Both the position numbers and the translations under genes were made by a program. A stretch of 37,354 nt of DNA from a virus: the IMG/VR virus record IMGVR_UViG_3300006810_000141, positions 1 through 37,354 of that record; one strand, 5' to 3'. Numbering within the stretch: the first letter of the stretch is position 1; every line of letters begins with the position of its first letter. Below, piece by piece: positions 16,570-23,680 of this stretch. Under the pieces are notes generated by a model. It was not told where the DNA came from. It ran no database searches and saw nothing but the letters and a program-made list of their open reading frames with translations.

Positions 16570-17521
16570 CCTGCTCAGCGAACGCAGACTGCGGCACCTC
16601 TAGCGGGATGCGCCGTACCTTCTCGGCGGACGCCGTACGCAGAACGCTGTCTGGTCCAAGTGCCAACTCTTGCGCGTCAGGGGGCAGCACCAGGGGAGCC
16701 TGGACGCTCTTGTTTGCCGCTTCAAGCGCCAGTAGCGCCATGCGTCCCTTAGCGAGTTGTACGCCCACAACATCGTCAAACTGCCCACGGGGTTCTCCGT
16801 CCACTGTCGGCCGGACGGTCCACTCAGCCAGACACATACCCACAGGGTTCGCGTACTGCTCCAGGATGAACCCGTCTTTCTCGGGCATGAACATGATGTT
16901 CTGCGTCGCACTGTGGTAACGCACGACTGTGTGCGTGCTCTTATCCATGTTGTACGAACCGGGCTGCGGCTTGAGCACGCGAGCGGCGCTCGGGTACTTA
17001 TCCAGCAGTTCATCCTTGGTCAGGGTGTAGGAGAACATCGCCTCCTTAACCTTGCCCCAGCGGTCAAACACCGGGTAGGCACCGAGAGCGTCGCAGAACG
17101 TGATGCGGGGCATCTTGTTCTCGTCGTCAATCTCAATCAACGAGGGAACGTGACCGTACGTGAAGTACTGGTCAGCGGCGCGGTACATCTGGCGACCCAG
17201 GTCGCTATGCGACACGTATCCCTGAACAATGAGGCTGCGCTTCTCAGCGAACTTTCGTGCCGAATCGCTTACTGATTTGGATGATGCACAGTTAAACGCC
17301 GGAAGCGGAGCCAAAACCTCTGCCAAGTCGTGGGCAGCCACGTCGATCATGTTCGCAACGATGCCCATGTTCAGTGGGCCAGCCGGGAACAGGTCAGGGT
17401 AGACCTCGTTCATGCGTCCTTGGCGGATCATACGCACTAGACCCATGCGAGCATCGCGTGATGCGTTGTTAGACCTCAAGCGTTCGTACTTTTTCTTGAG
17501 GTCCTTACTGAAATCTGTCAT
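16547..17521 (-). CDS. Portal protein, N-terminal part (324 aa)
   Basis: ATG 17521 overlaps the terminase stop (ATGA) and has AGGAG four bases upstream; a longer frame exists but lacks this site. Helical start (FSKDLKKKYERLRSN), then portal-like segments (VYPDLFPAGPLNMGIVANMID, YFTYGHVPSLIEID). The end VRRIPLEVPQSAFAEQGVL is where other portals continue into the ELR-GSRYPE block; here the frame reads GTA and stops at 16547. Normal portals of this type are a single ~600-residue chain forming the dodecameric DNA channel at the capsid vertex. Confidence 0.75.
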   Translation of the reverse strand: MTDFSKDLKKKYERLRSNNASRDARMGLVRMIRQGRMNEVYPDLFPAGPLNMGIVANMIDVAAHDLAEVLAPLPAFNCASSKSVSDSARKFAEKRSLIVQGYVSHSDLGRQMYRAADQYFTYGHVPSLIEIDDENKMPRITFCDALGAYPVFDRWGKVKEAMFSYTLTKDELLDKYPSAARVLKPQPGSYNMDKSTHTVVRYHSATQNIMFMPEKDGFILEQYANPVGMCLAEWTVRPTVDGEPRGQFDDVVGVQLAKGRMALLALEAANKSVQAPLVLPPDAQELALGPDSVLRTASAEKVRRIPLEVPQSAFAEQGVLDGTA

Positions 17522-19422
17522 GCCGCTCCTACTGGTTTCCACAAACCATGCGCTTCTGCGTCAGTTAACGAGAATGTTCTTTGTTGCCGTAAGTCCCACG
17601 GAGTCAGGAACTCGTTTTTGCGGTGCGCCCCTCCGGTCCACGTCACCACACGGTCCCTGCACGCCAGTTCCGCGAACCAGAAAGCCATAACAATGTCCGT
17701 CTTTTGGCTCTTAGGTGCGGCAGGCTGCCAAGTGGACAACTGCTCTACCATTTGCCGCATTGCCTCGCTGTTCTGCGTCGAAGGCAACTCCACCATGCAC
17801 TGCTTGTCCTCATACCCAGCGAACAAGGCAGTCATCGACGCTACGCCAAAGTCAGCGTCATGCTTATTGACGCCAGTGAAGTGAGGCCGGATCATCGTGC
17901 CGCGATTAGCCGCGTACTGGTTCAACTCAGTGTCGTGAACCAAGAAACCCTGAAAGCCGTTCTTCTCAATACGAACCTCAGACAGGCCGTACGAGTCAAT
18001 AAAGCCAGTAATCATCTCCCGCATCTGCGTCGGCGTCGTACCAGCCTGGTTGTAAACGTCGATCACGTAGCGTTTCTGCGTTGCGACGTCCAAGCCCATC
18101 ACCACGGCCGCCGTGCAACCCGACGTAGCCGGGTCAACACCCATCACGTACACCAGCCCGTCACCGCCGCGCCCATCACGCACACTTGGCACGTTCCTGG
18201 GGACCGGCCCCGCGTACCGTGCACCGTTAACGGAGCCGGAAATCATATCGGGGGAGAAGATCGCCTCAGTGTTTACCTGTTCCTGTTGGTAAACCATCGC
18301 CCACGTTCGTGGTTGCATAAGGGCACGCTTCTTGTTTAAACGCTTCCCATCCCACTTTGGGTACAAACCGTCAGCATCAGGCTCAGCCATTTCACCCTTG
18401 GCACCAATTTCAGGGATATGACTTTTCGGCCACAAGGTCGTCCACTCTTGCGGGTCGTCCGTGTACTCCAACACCGCTGGCATCGACAAGTACGACCACG
18501 GGGAAGTCTCATCGGGGTACCGAGCCGGGTTACGCAACTCCACGTACAAGTCCTTCGACTGCAACCGGGTACCAACACACAGCAACATGCCACTGGCCGA
18601 GATACGAGAAATCACCTCAGATTGAATCCACTCAATCTGCTTCTCAAACTCGTGCGCGTTAGTGCCGTCAACACAGTCGTCCAAGATGATTATGTCCGCA
18701 CGCGATCCATAAACGTGCCCACGAACGCCCAGCGCCTGAACCGTAGGGTCCTTCTCGCCGCTATCCCGCGAATCCGAGTTCACGTAAATCATCGACTGCG
18801 ACCACGACTCCGAGTTCGCGTCATACCCGCCCTGCGGCCCCCACGTCTGCTGCATCTCCGCGTACTTCGGGTGCGTCAACCGGGTCTTAATGCCATACAA
18901 GAACTTGTTAGCCATGGCCTGCGTCTTAGAGATAACGATGATCCTGATGTTCGGGTCCTTCACGATCCGGTAACACAGATAATTCATCGTCAACACAGTC
19001 GACTTGCCATGCTCCGGCGGGACGTTACAAATCACCAAGTCCGGCTCGTTACGCTCCCAATTCATCGCCGGATGCAACCAGCCGGGATCACGGCCCTCCA
19101 ACAAATCCACCACATTCTGCATATGCGGAAAAACCGGGGCATCCAAATACTTCTCACTAAACTCAGGAAACTCCGGCAACCCACCATCACGCAAAACCGC
19201 CAAAGCATCCGAGACGCGGCCCCGAAGGTTATCCACCTTCCCAGCGAAAACCTTGTCCGTCGCACGCCAATTCTCGTAAGCCTTCCGGCCGCGATCCACA
19301 GCCGCCAAAGCCTCACCAATATTGCGACCCTTCTGAATCTCATCCAGAAACTTCGCCTTCACAGCCTCCTGAGACTGACCATCCTTCCTACCTCTAGGCA
19401 TACACAGTCCAATCCCGAACAC
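17518..19422 (-). CDS. terL: Terminase large subunit with N-terminal HTH-like segment
   Basis: DNA-packaging ATPase/nuclease. The Walker A-type motif is VPPEHGKST at residues 134-142, Walker B IIILDD at 244-249, and coupling motif VGTR near 284. The RNase H-like nuclease domain starts at VMGVDPATSG (Asp430). Residues ~15-65 (KFLDEIQKGRNIGEALAA, GRKAYENWRATDKVFAG) look like the helix-turn-helix of small terminase subunits, and no separate small subunit is found. The frame opens at GTG 19422; ATG 19401 (MPRGRKDG) is an alternative, and neither has a strong ribosome site. Confidence 0.88.
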   Translation of the reverse strand: MFGIGLCMPRGRKDGQSQEAVKAKFLDEIQKGRNIGEALAAVDRGRKAYENWRATDKVFAGKVDNLRGRVSDALAVLRDGGLPEFPEFSEKYLDAPVFPHMQNVVDLLEGRDPGWLHPAMNWERNEPDLVICNVPPEHGKSTVLTMNYLCYRIVKDPNIRIIVISKTQAMANKFLYGIKTRLTHPKYAEMQQTWGPQGGYDANSESWSQSMIYVNSDSRDSGEKDPTVQALGVRGHVYGSRADIIILDDCVDGTNAHEFEKQIEWIQSEVISRISASGMLLCVGTRLQSKDLYVELRNPARYPDETSPWSYLSMPAVLEYTDDPQEWTTLWPKSHIPEIGAKGEMAEPDADGLYPKWDGKRLNKKRALMQPRTWAMVYQQEQVNTEAIFSPDMISGSVNGARYAGPVPRNVPSVRDGRGGDGLVYVMGVDPATSGCTAAVVMGLDVATQKRYVIDVYNQAGTTPTQMREMITGFIDSYGLSEVRIEKNGFQGFLVHDTELNQYAANRGTMIRPHFTGVNKHDADFGVASMTALFAGYEDKQCMVELPSTQNSEAMRQMVEQLSTWQPAAPKSQKTDIVMAFWFAELACRDRVVTWTGGAHRKNEFLTPWDLRQQRTFSLTDAEAHGLWKPVGAA

Positions 19423-19437
19423 AGTGAGTAAGTAATA

Positions 19438-19466
19438 AACCCGGCGACGACTGTTAGAGCCGGGTT
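19438..19466. terminator. Tandem hairpin 1 of 3 (AACCCGGC/GCCGGGTT)
   Basis: 8-bp stem, 13-base loop, nearest to terL. Leftward it is followed by TATTACTT, rightward by AATGATTTAAAG. Terminator-like in shape, direction uncertain. Confidence 0.5.
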
Positions 19467-19488
19467 AATGATTTAAAGACACAAATAG

Positions 19489-19510
19489 GGGCGGCCCAAG
19501 GAGGCCGCCC
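19489..19510. terminator. Tandem hairpin 2 of 3 (GGGCGGCC/GGCCGCCC)
   Basis: 8-bp GC stem with six-base loop CAAGGA. Leftward it is followed by TATTTGTGTCTTT, which is T-rich and favours leftward termination. Confidence 0.55.
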
Positions 19511-19527
19511 TAATTAATAAACACAAA

Positions 19528-19556
19528 GAGCGCCGCGCTCGCGCCTAGCGGCGCTC
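19528..19556. terminator. Tandem hairpin 3 of 3 (GAGCGCCGC/GCGGCGCTC)
   Basis: 9-bp GC stem with an 11-base loop. Leftward it is followed by TTTGTGTTTATTAATTA, again T-rich. Rightward it is followed by ACTAATAAATAAATAAAA. Confidence 0.55.
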
Positions 19557-19980
19557 ACTAATAAATAAATAAAACACTCTCCACTTAAGTTAATACCTAC
19601 CTCAAGGGGGGTAGAGGAAGTCAAAACCAAAAAAAACTTTAAAACTGACCCAATATGTCCATATTTGCCCCCATTCCGAAATAGGCCACACATGTAAAGT
19701 GATACGTACAGTAAATAGCACGCGAGGTTTAAAATCGCCCGGGTCGATCGTTTACACCACCTCTCCTTCCATCCTTTCGATCCCGACACCGGTCGATTGC
19801 CGCTCAAGTTCCCCACCCATCCCGACCACCTCCGACACGAATCGACCCGGCCACCCACCATGTGCCACGAAATGCCAGGAACGGCCGGTAGGACAGTCAG
19901 TGCACCCACCTGGCGGGATCGGAGGTGGCGAGATTCGATTGGCCGAAGTGGTGCGTTTCAACGTGCCGAACATCGGGCAT

Positions 19981-19998
19981 GGTGTACCTTGCAATGGT
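19981..19998 (+). promoter_or_regulatory. Promoter-like element for the rightward operon
   Basis: GGTGTACCTTGCAATGG contains a TACCTT -10-like hexamer followed by GCAAT, matching the element found at 22316, 25927, 31087, 32275 and 33117. No -35 is obvious. It lies 50 bp before the first rightward gene, which has its own ribosome site. Confidence 0.5.
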
Positions 19999-20039
19999 GG
20001 GAATCGGACAGGTGGTCCGACACAACGAAAGGGGACCCG

Positions 20040-20432
20040 ATGAATCGGGAACAGTGGCTCGCAGGTTTGGCGAGCCGCATGACGAATGGGGAGCCGCTCG
20101 CGGTTCTTCCGTCCTACCCGGCACAGCGTGCCAGGTCGGGACGTGTGGCCGATATCGGCCGCGACGAAGATGGGCGCACTGTGCTGCTTGTGTCGCCTTT
20201 GTTGGCAGAGTCGGCAGAGGTGGCGACGGTCCTGGCGTACCTGATCGACAGAGTACGGATCGTCGGCACAGGTCGATTGACGGACCGTAGGGCAGGGTTC
20301 CTCCGGTCACGTGGATGGATCGTCGACGGGTGGACAGTGAACCCGACGGACGCTCGCGCCGAAGGCATCTTCCGGCAGGTGGATGACTACGTGGCGGAGG
20401 TCGGGGACTACCCGGCCGAAGCGATCCAATAG
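20040..20432 (+). CDS. SprT-like protein that has lost its metal site (130 aa)
   Basis: ATG 20040 follows GAAAGGGGACCCG. The block LLVSPLLAESAEVATVLAYLI aligns by eye with the segment of actinophage SprT-like proteins that normally reads '...SP.L.D..EV..TL.HELVHA'. The C-terminal RQVDDYVAEVGDYPAEAI matches the family's closing '...LG.YPH.A' element. Here HExxH is replaced by AYLIDRV and no downstream zinc His pair is seen, so protease activity is unlikely. It may be a structural or binding relic. The family call is my inference from short similarities. Confidence 0.5.
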   Translation: MNREQWLAGLASRMTNGEPLAVLPSYPAQRARSGRVADIGRDEDGRTVLLVSPLLAESAEVATVLAYLIDRVRIVGTGRLTDRRAGFLRSRGWIVDGWTVNPTDARAEGIFRQVDDYVAEVGDYPAEAIQ

Positions 20433-20459
20433 GGTCGACGTCGACAGACCGGGAGTCGG

Positions 20460-20606
20460 ATGCGTTTGGTGTCGTGCAGCATCCATGACGATGTGCGGGT
20501 TCGCCTGTCGTCGTCTCAGATCGAATCTGGCGCACCTCTGTGCGGCCGGGATCATCCGAATGGGACCGGCATTCCGTGCTCGCTCCGTCTGACGGAGGTG
20601 GCTTAG
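20460..20606 (+). CDS. 48-aa Cys-containing peptide directly before the amidoligase
   Basis: ATG 20460 has GGGAG at ideal spacing; the stop TAG lies three bases before the amidoligase ATG. The product begins MRLVSCSIHDDV and contains PLCGRDHPNGTGIPCSLRL, a compact two-Cys module after an earlier Cys. No family is recognised. Its fixed place before the amidoligase suggests co-translation and possibly a shared function. Confidence 0.55.
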   Translation: MRLVSCSIHDDVRVRLSSSQIESGAPLCGRDHPNGTGIPCSLRLTEVA

Positions 20607-20608
20607 TC

Positions 20609-21493
20609 ATGGCGCTCACGTTTGGGATCGAATTGGAAATGGCGTCACCGTTGCGCCATTCGCAGGTGGCAGATGCGTTGAATGCAGCGGGTTTAAACAT
20701 CCCTGCGATTCCCGCCTCGTACTCCGGTCGGGACTACACGAAATGGCAGGTGAAAGATGACGTGACCATTCCGACGAATGGCCGCCTTCCGTGGAAAGTT
20801 GAGGTGGTGTCACCGGTCCTGACGTGGGATGACCCGCGTCATCTTGAGGACCTGGCGACGGTCACCCGGGTGCTGAATGAGATTGGCGCACGGGTCCTCC
20901 GGCCACAGAGTGCACGTCGCACGGCCGGTTTGCACGTGCACATGGAAATGGCATCCATCGGGCAGGATGCTCTCGCCAGGTGGGGACGTATCTGGTCCTC
21001 TCGCCAGAACGTGACCGACACCCTGGTCCGGTCCGGTCGGGAACGTGGCGGCCGGTATTCCGAATGGTGCGCGGTCCTGTCGGGGTCCGCATGGGATCGG
21101 TTCGTAACGGCCGCCCAATCGGGTGACGCCCGGGCACTGACGGGCGTGGCGTCGTCTCACGGCTACGCGGTCAATACGCAATGGTTCCTTGAGCGAGGAA
21201 CGCTTGAGGTCCGGCAACGTGACGGTTCGATCAACTTCCGCAAGATCATGGGATGGGTCGGATACATCCGTGCCACCCGTCTGCACGCGGAGTCGAATGC
21301 AACGTATCGCACGACGAATGGCGACTACCTGTCCTGGTTGGTCGACATGGGGTTCCTCTCAGAGGATCACCGTCGATGGGCGGAGCGTCGGGGGACCGGA
21401 TCACCGGCACCGTCTGCACCTGCACCGACCGACCCGGTGGCACCGGCCACCACGGACCGGCTGGCGCGTCTGCGTTCGTTACAGCGCGTCTGA
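20609..21493 (+). CDS. Amidoligase (glutamine-synthetase-fold COOH-NH2 ligase)
   Basis: ATG 20609 with GGAGG upstream gives 294 aa. Family hallmarks: N-terminal FGIELEM (acidic metal site), the central GLHVHMEM His motif, and RQRDGSINFRKIMGWVGYIRA near the C-terminus. The last ~35 residues are a Pro/Ala/Thr-rich tail. Members use ATP to activate a carboxylate and join it to an amine, forming amide or isopeptide bonds on peptides or small molecules. It is followed by a class II glutamine amidotransferase and a GGCT-like enzyme, a set reported for predicted peptide or cell-surface modification (Iyer, Aravind and colleagues, as I recall). The substrate is unknown. Confidence 0.78.
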   Translation: MALTFGIELEMASPLRHSQVADALNAAGLNIPAIPASYSGRDYTKWQVKDDVTIPTNGRLPWKVEVVSPVLTWDDPRHLEDLATVTRVLNEIGARVLRPQSARRTAGLHVHMEMASIGQDALARWGRIWSSRQNVTDTLVRSGRERGGRYSEWCAVLSGSAWDRFVTAAQSGDARALTGVASSHGYAVNTQWFLERGTLEVRQRDGSINFRKIMGWVGYIRATRLHAESNATYRTTNGDYLSWLVDMGFLSEDHRRWAERRGTGSPAPSAPAPTDPVAPATTDRLARLRSLQRV

Positions 21494-21506
21494 CCACCAT
21501 CAGGGG

Positions 21507-21529
21507 ACCCCGGCTCACCGGGTCGGGGT
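21507..21529 (+). terminator. Hairpin after the amidoligase gene
   Basis: ACCCCG pairs with CGGGGT around a GC-rich interior; an alternative stem is CCCGG-CTCA-CCGGG. No T-run follows, so it is more likely an attenuator or mRNA-end structure than a full terminator. Confidence 0.4.
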
Positions 21530-21585
21530 TCCCGAATGGTTGCCAGATCGGTGACTAGATCGACAACGAAGGGGAGTGTTTAAAC

Positions 21586-22233
21586 ATGCCTAGGCGTATC
21601 GGGCAGGACATTGTGGCCGCCGACCATCTCCGGTGGCATCGGGCAGAGGACCGGAATGTTGACGTGCAGGGTGATTCGTTCACCCGGTATCAACGGTGGC
21701 AGTTGGTGATTCCCGAGGCACTTGACGGTTATTCGGTGTGGGATCGGAACCGTCGGTGGTGGGCGATGGAAAGGCCACGCTGGGCCGACGTGTCGGTGAC
21801 ACGTCGCGTGTCGCATGACCGCCAACCCTATTGGCAAGTGTCGTGGATGTTCCAACCTCACAGCGGGAGAATGCGGAGCGGGAGCGAAGAAACGCGCAAC
21901 CTCAACACCGTGTCGGAGATCGTGCACCGTTTTCAGAACGAGGTGATGCGTCGTTTCCAGGAGCGGTACGAGTGGCGGCCGAGTGGTCACATGGGTTTAA
22001 ACGCCGTGTCGATTCTGGACCGCACTTGGCATCCCGACCGGCACCCGCAACGGTTACGTCCCGCAGTGACGCACCGACCCGACCGCAACGGTGGTTCGTG
22101 GGTCCTGGACGTGTTGTGGTGGGAGCCGGAGCAACGGACCGAGACACCACCGGCACCGACGTATGAGGTGCAACGGGTGGAGGTCCGTCACCTGGGAAGT
22201 GGCTGGTGGCAGGAGCAGAGGGTGCGCGTTTAA
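21586..22233 (+). CDS. Unknown Trp/Arg-rich protein in the amidoligase operon (215 aa)
   Basis: ATG 21586 follows GGGGAG and a GTTTAAAC palindrome that lies between ribosome site and start. The protein is rich in Trp, Arg and His (RRWWAMERPRW, YWQVSWMFQPHSG) and ends VRHLGSGWWQEQRV. There is no membrane segment and no known catalytic motif. Unusually basic and aromatic composition suggests nucleic-acid or glycan contact, but this is only a guess. Its stop codon is inside a second GTTTAAAC that forms the loop of a terminator hairpin. It lies between two enzymes of the tagging cassette. Confidence 0.65.
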   Translation: MPRRIGQDIVAADHLRWHRAEDRNVDVQGDSFTRYQRWQLVIPEALDGYSVWDRNRRWWAMERPRWADVSVTRRVSHDRQPYWQVSWMFQPHSGRMRSGSEETRNLNTVSEIVHRFQNEVMRRFQERYEWRPSGHMGLNAVSILDRTWHPDRHPQRLRPAVTHRPDRNGGSWVLDVLWWEPEQRTETPPAPTYEVQRVEVRHLGSGWWQEQRVRV

Positions 22234-22245
22234 ACGCACCCTCTG
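22216..22245 (+). terminator. Intrinsic terminator with a GTTTAAAC palindrome in its loop
   Basis: CAGAGGGTGCG pairs perfectly with CGCACCCTCTG (11 bp) around CGTTTAAA, followed by TTTCCTCGTCTG. It overlaps the end of the 215-aa gene. The loop carries GTTTAAAC, so anything binding that site could affect termination. Confidence 0.65.
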
Positions 22246-22310
22246 TTTCCTCGTCTGTCGTTATCCGACGTTGGTCAACATCTCTGCTTACAACATGCCT
22301 GACATACAGG

Positions 22311-22330
22311 TGTGATACACTGCATTCATT
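22311..22330 (+). promoter_or_regulatory. Promoter of the glutamine amidotransferase gene
   Basis: TGTGATACACTGCATTCAT contains an extended -10 (TGA-TACACT) followed by GCATTCAT. TGACA lies 11 bases before the hexamer, the same spacing as at 25911. It follows a terminator and precedes a 30-base leader with AAAGGA, so it should restart transcription here. Confidence 0.6.
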
Positions 22331-22358
22331 ATCGGTAAGAAACGAAAGGACGGTAGTT

Positions 22359-23381
22359 ATGTGTGGAATCGGTGGGTTCTGCTTGAACCCCAAGGATCAC
22401 GGGCAGATCGACCCCGACCTGTTGGCCGGGTATCTGCTCATGGAATGTGAGGCACGTGGCAAGCACGCCAGTGGTGCAGCGTGGCTCAGTAACGGCAAAG
22501 TGCGCAGTAAGAAAGCCGCAGTGCCCGCATCGACGTGGGTCAAGCACGGGCACCACAAGTCCGAGGCGACGTCGCGCATCCTGCATACCCGGTATGCGAC
22601 CAAGGGTTCACCCGCTAACCCGCTCAATAATCACCCGATCAAACAGGGCACGATTATTGGCACCCACAACGGGACCCTGGACTACGGGCACGACGACGAC
22701 CTGTTCGCCATGCTGGGCGATGACGTCGACCGTCATGGTGAGGTCGACAGTGAAGCAATCTTCGCACTGCTGGCACACGGTGACCTGCCGGTGACCGATG
22801 CGTTAGAGATGCTGCACGGTCGCATTGCTCTGGCCTGGTACGACACCCGGGACAGTGTGGAAACCCTGCACCTGGCACGTGGTCATGGCTCACCGTTAGC
22901 GGTGGGGCAGACCAAGAATGGATCGTTCGTCTACGGATCAACGATGCACATTCTCAAGGAAGCAGTCGATGCGGCAGGTGTGAAGTTGGAGTGGACGCAA
23001 GACCTACCCGAGGGTACGTACTTGCAGATTCAACAGGGCGTCATCGTTTCGAGCGAGTTGTTCGAGCCGGTGCCTGCTGCACCACGGGTGCGTGTAAACG
23101 CATCACGTCCCAAGTCCAAAGAGTCCGACCGCTGGACCCTGGGTACCGGTGCTGCCAAGTCCAAGGCAAAGGGCAAGGCCAAGTCCAAGGGCAAGGGCAA
23201 GGCGCGTCGCACTGCTAAGCCGCACGTCATTGCAGGGTATGACTTCGCCAATGGTGTTTACACCAATGCTCCCGAGGTCACGCCCGTGTCTCCCTCTGAG
23301 TGGGAGTGGGATGACCGGGAGGCAGTCGCTGAGATGATGGCAGAGGCTGACGAACAGTTGATGTGGGGCGAGTCGCAGTAA
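22359..23381 (+). CDS. Class II glutamine amidotransferase with a Lys-rich segment
   Basis: Begins MCGIGGF: Cys2 becomes the N-terminal nucleophile after Met removal, as in PurF/GlmS/AsnB-type Ntn hydrolases. Further family features are HTRYATKGSP, NNHPI, GTHNGTLDY and EVDSEAIFALL, covering the glutamine site. It releases ammonia from glutamine, presumably for the amidoligase or a partner. There is no synthetase domain after residue ~250. Instead there is a Lys/Gly/Ser-rich stretch (KSKAKGKAKSKGKGKARR, about residues 268-286) and an acidic end (AEMMAEADEQLMWGE). The longer upstream frame is rejected because Cys must follow Met. Confidence 0.85.
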   Translation: MCGIGGFCLNPKDHGQIDPDLLAGYLLMECEARGKHASGAAWLSNGKVRSKKAAVPASTWVKHGHHKSEATSRILHTRYATKGSPANPLNNHPIKQGTIIGTHNGTLDYGHDDDLFAMLGDDVDRHGEVDSEAIFALLAHGDLPVTDALEMLHGRIALAWYDTRDSVETLHLARGHGSPLAVGQTKNGSFVYGSTMHILKEAVDAAGVKLEWTQDLPEGTYLQIQQGVIVSSELFEPVPAAPRVRVNASRPKSKESDRWTLGTGAAKSKAKGKAKSKGKGKARRTAKPHVIAGYDFANGVYTNAPEVTPVSPSEWEWDDREAVAEMMAEADEQLMWGESQ

Positions 23382-23397
23382 TGAGTCTGTTGCGCAG

Positions 23398-23416
23398 GTG
23401 TGGTACCCTGCTATCC
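23398..23416 (+). promoter_or_regulatory. Promoter placed for a leaderless start
   Basis: GTGTGGTACCCTGCTATCC: extended -10 TGG-TACCCT (23404-23409) ends seven bases before ATG 23417, so the mRNA would begin at or next to the start codon. No ribosome site precedes this ATG. Confidence 0.5.
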
Positions 23417-23680
23417 ATGATTCGACTGACGTTTGCCAGTGGCAGCGAGTACGTGGGGCGTGATGCGTCCCACGTGCTTCGCCTGCTGGCCAAGGCTCAG
23501 TGGACCAAGGATGCACGCGCTGACGTGAAGCGTGCGATCGCATGGCGGTACCACCTGGTAGACGGTAGCGATCCTCTGTCGATCCACGAATGGATGGACG
23601 ACGACGCATTCGTGACCGCCATGCACGACCTAGGAATAGCCGACGTAGAAAGGGGTAGCAGTGAGAATCACACCGAGTAG
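23417..23680 (+). CDS. Small unknown protein (87 aa), probably leaderless
   Basis: Starts MIRLTFASGSEYVGRDAS, with mixed helix and strand and an acidic C-terminus (IADVERGSSENHTE). No domain recognised. ATG 23417 is seven bases downstream of a -10 element and lacks a ribosome site. It overlaps the GGCT gene by 20 bp. Confidence 0.55.
   Translation: MIRLTFASGSEYVGRDASHVLRLLAKAQWTKDARADVKRAIAWRYHLVDGSDPLSIHEWMDDDAFVTAMHDLGIADVERGSSENHTE

Larger units (their letters stand above)
19423..20039. other. 617-bp non-coding divergence region upstream of terL
   Basis: No convincing gene. It contains three tandem GC-rich hairpins in an A/T-rich background (19438-19556), a G-run/T-rich stretch, and an inverted repeat AATATG-TC-CATATT at 19652-19665. 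It also holds one GTTTACAC site (19750) and the promoter-like element at 19985. It separates the leftward late operon from the rightward accessory operon and must hold their promoters. A packaging (cos/pac) site would also be expected next to terL. Confidence 0.7.

Noticed and set aside
18418-19431. 337-codon rightward frame opposite the terminase gene
   Set aside because: Arg/His/Leu-rich antisense shadow of a clear terL; no ribosome site or domain.
19514-19909. 131-codon leftward frame in the non-coding region
   Set aside because: Runs through terminator hairpins and an A/T-rich tract and has no coding look or ribosome site.
19897-20700. 267-codon leftward frame at the start of the accessory operon
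   Set aside because: Pro/Arg/Thr-rich shadow opposite the SprT-like gene, the 48-aa peptide and the amidoligase start.
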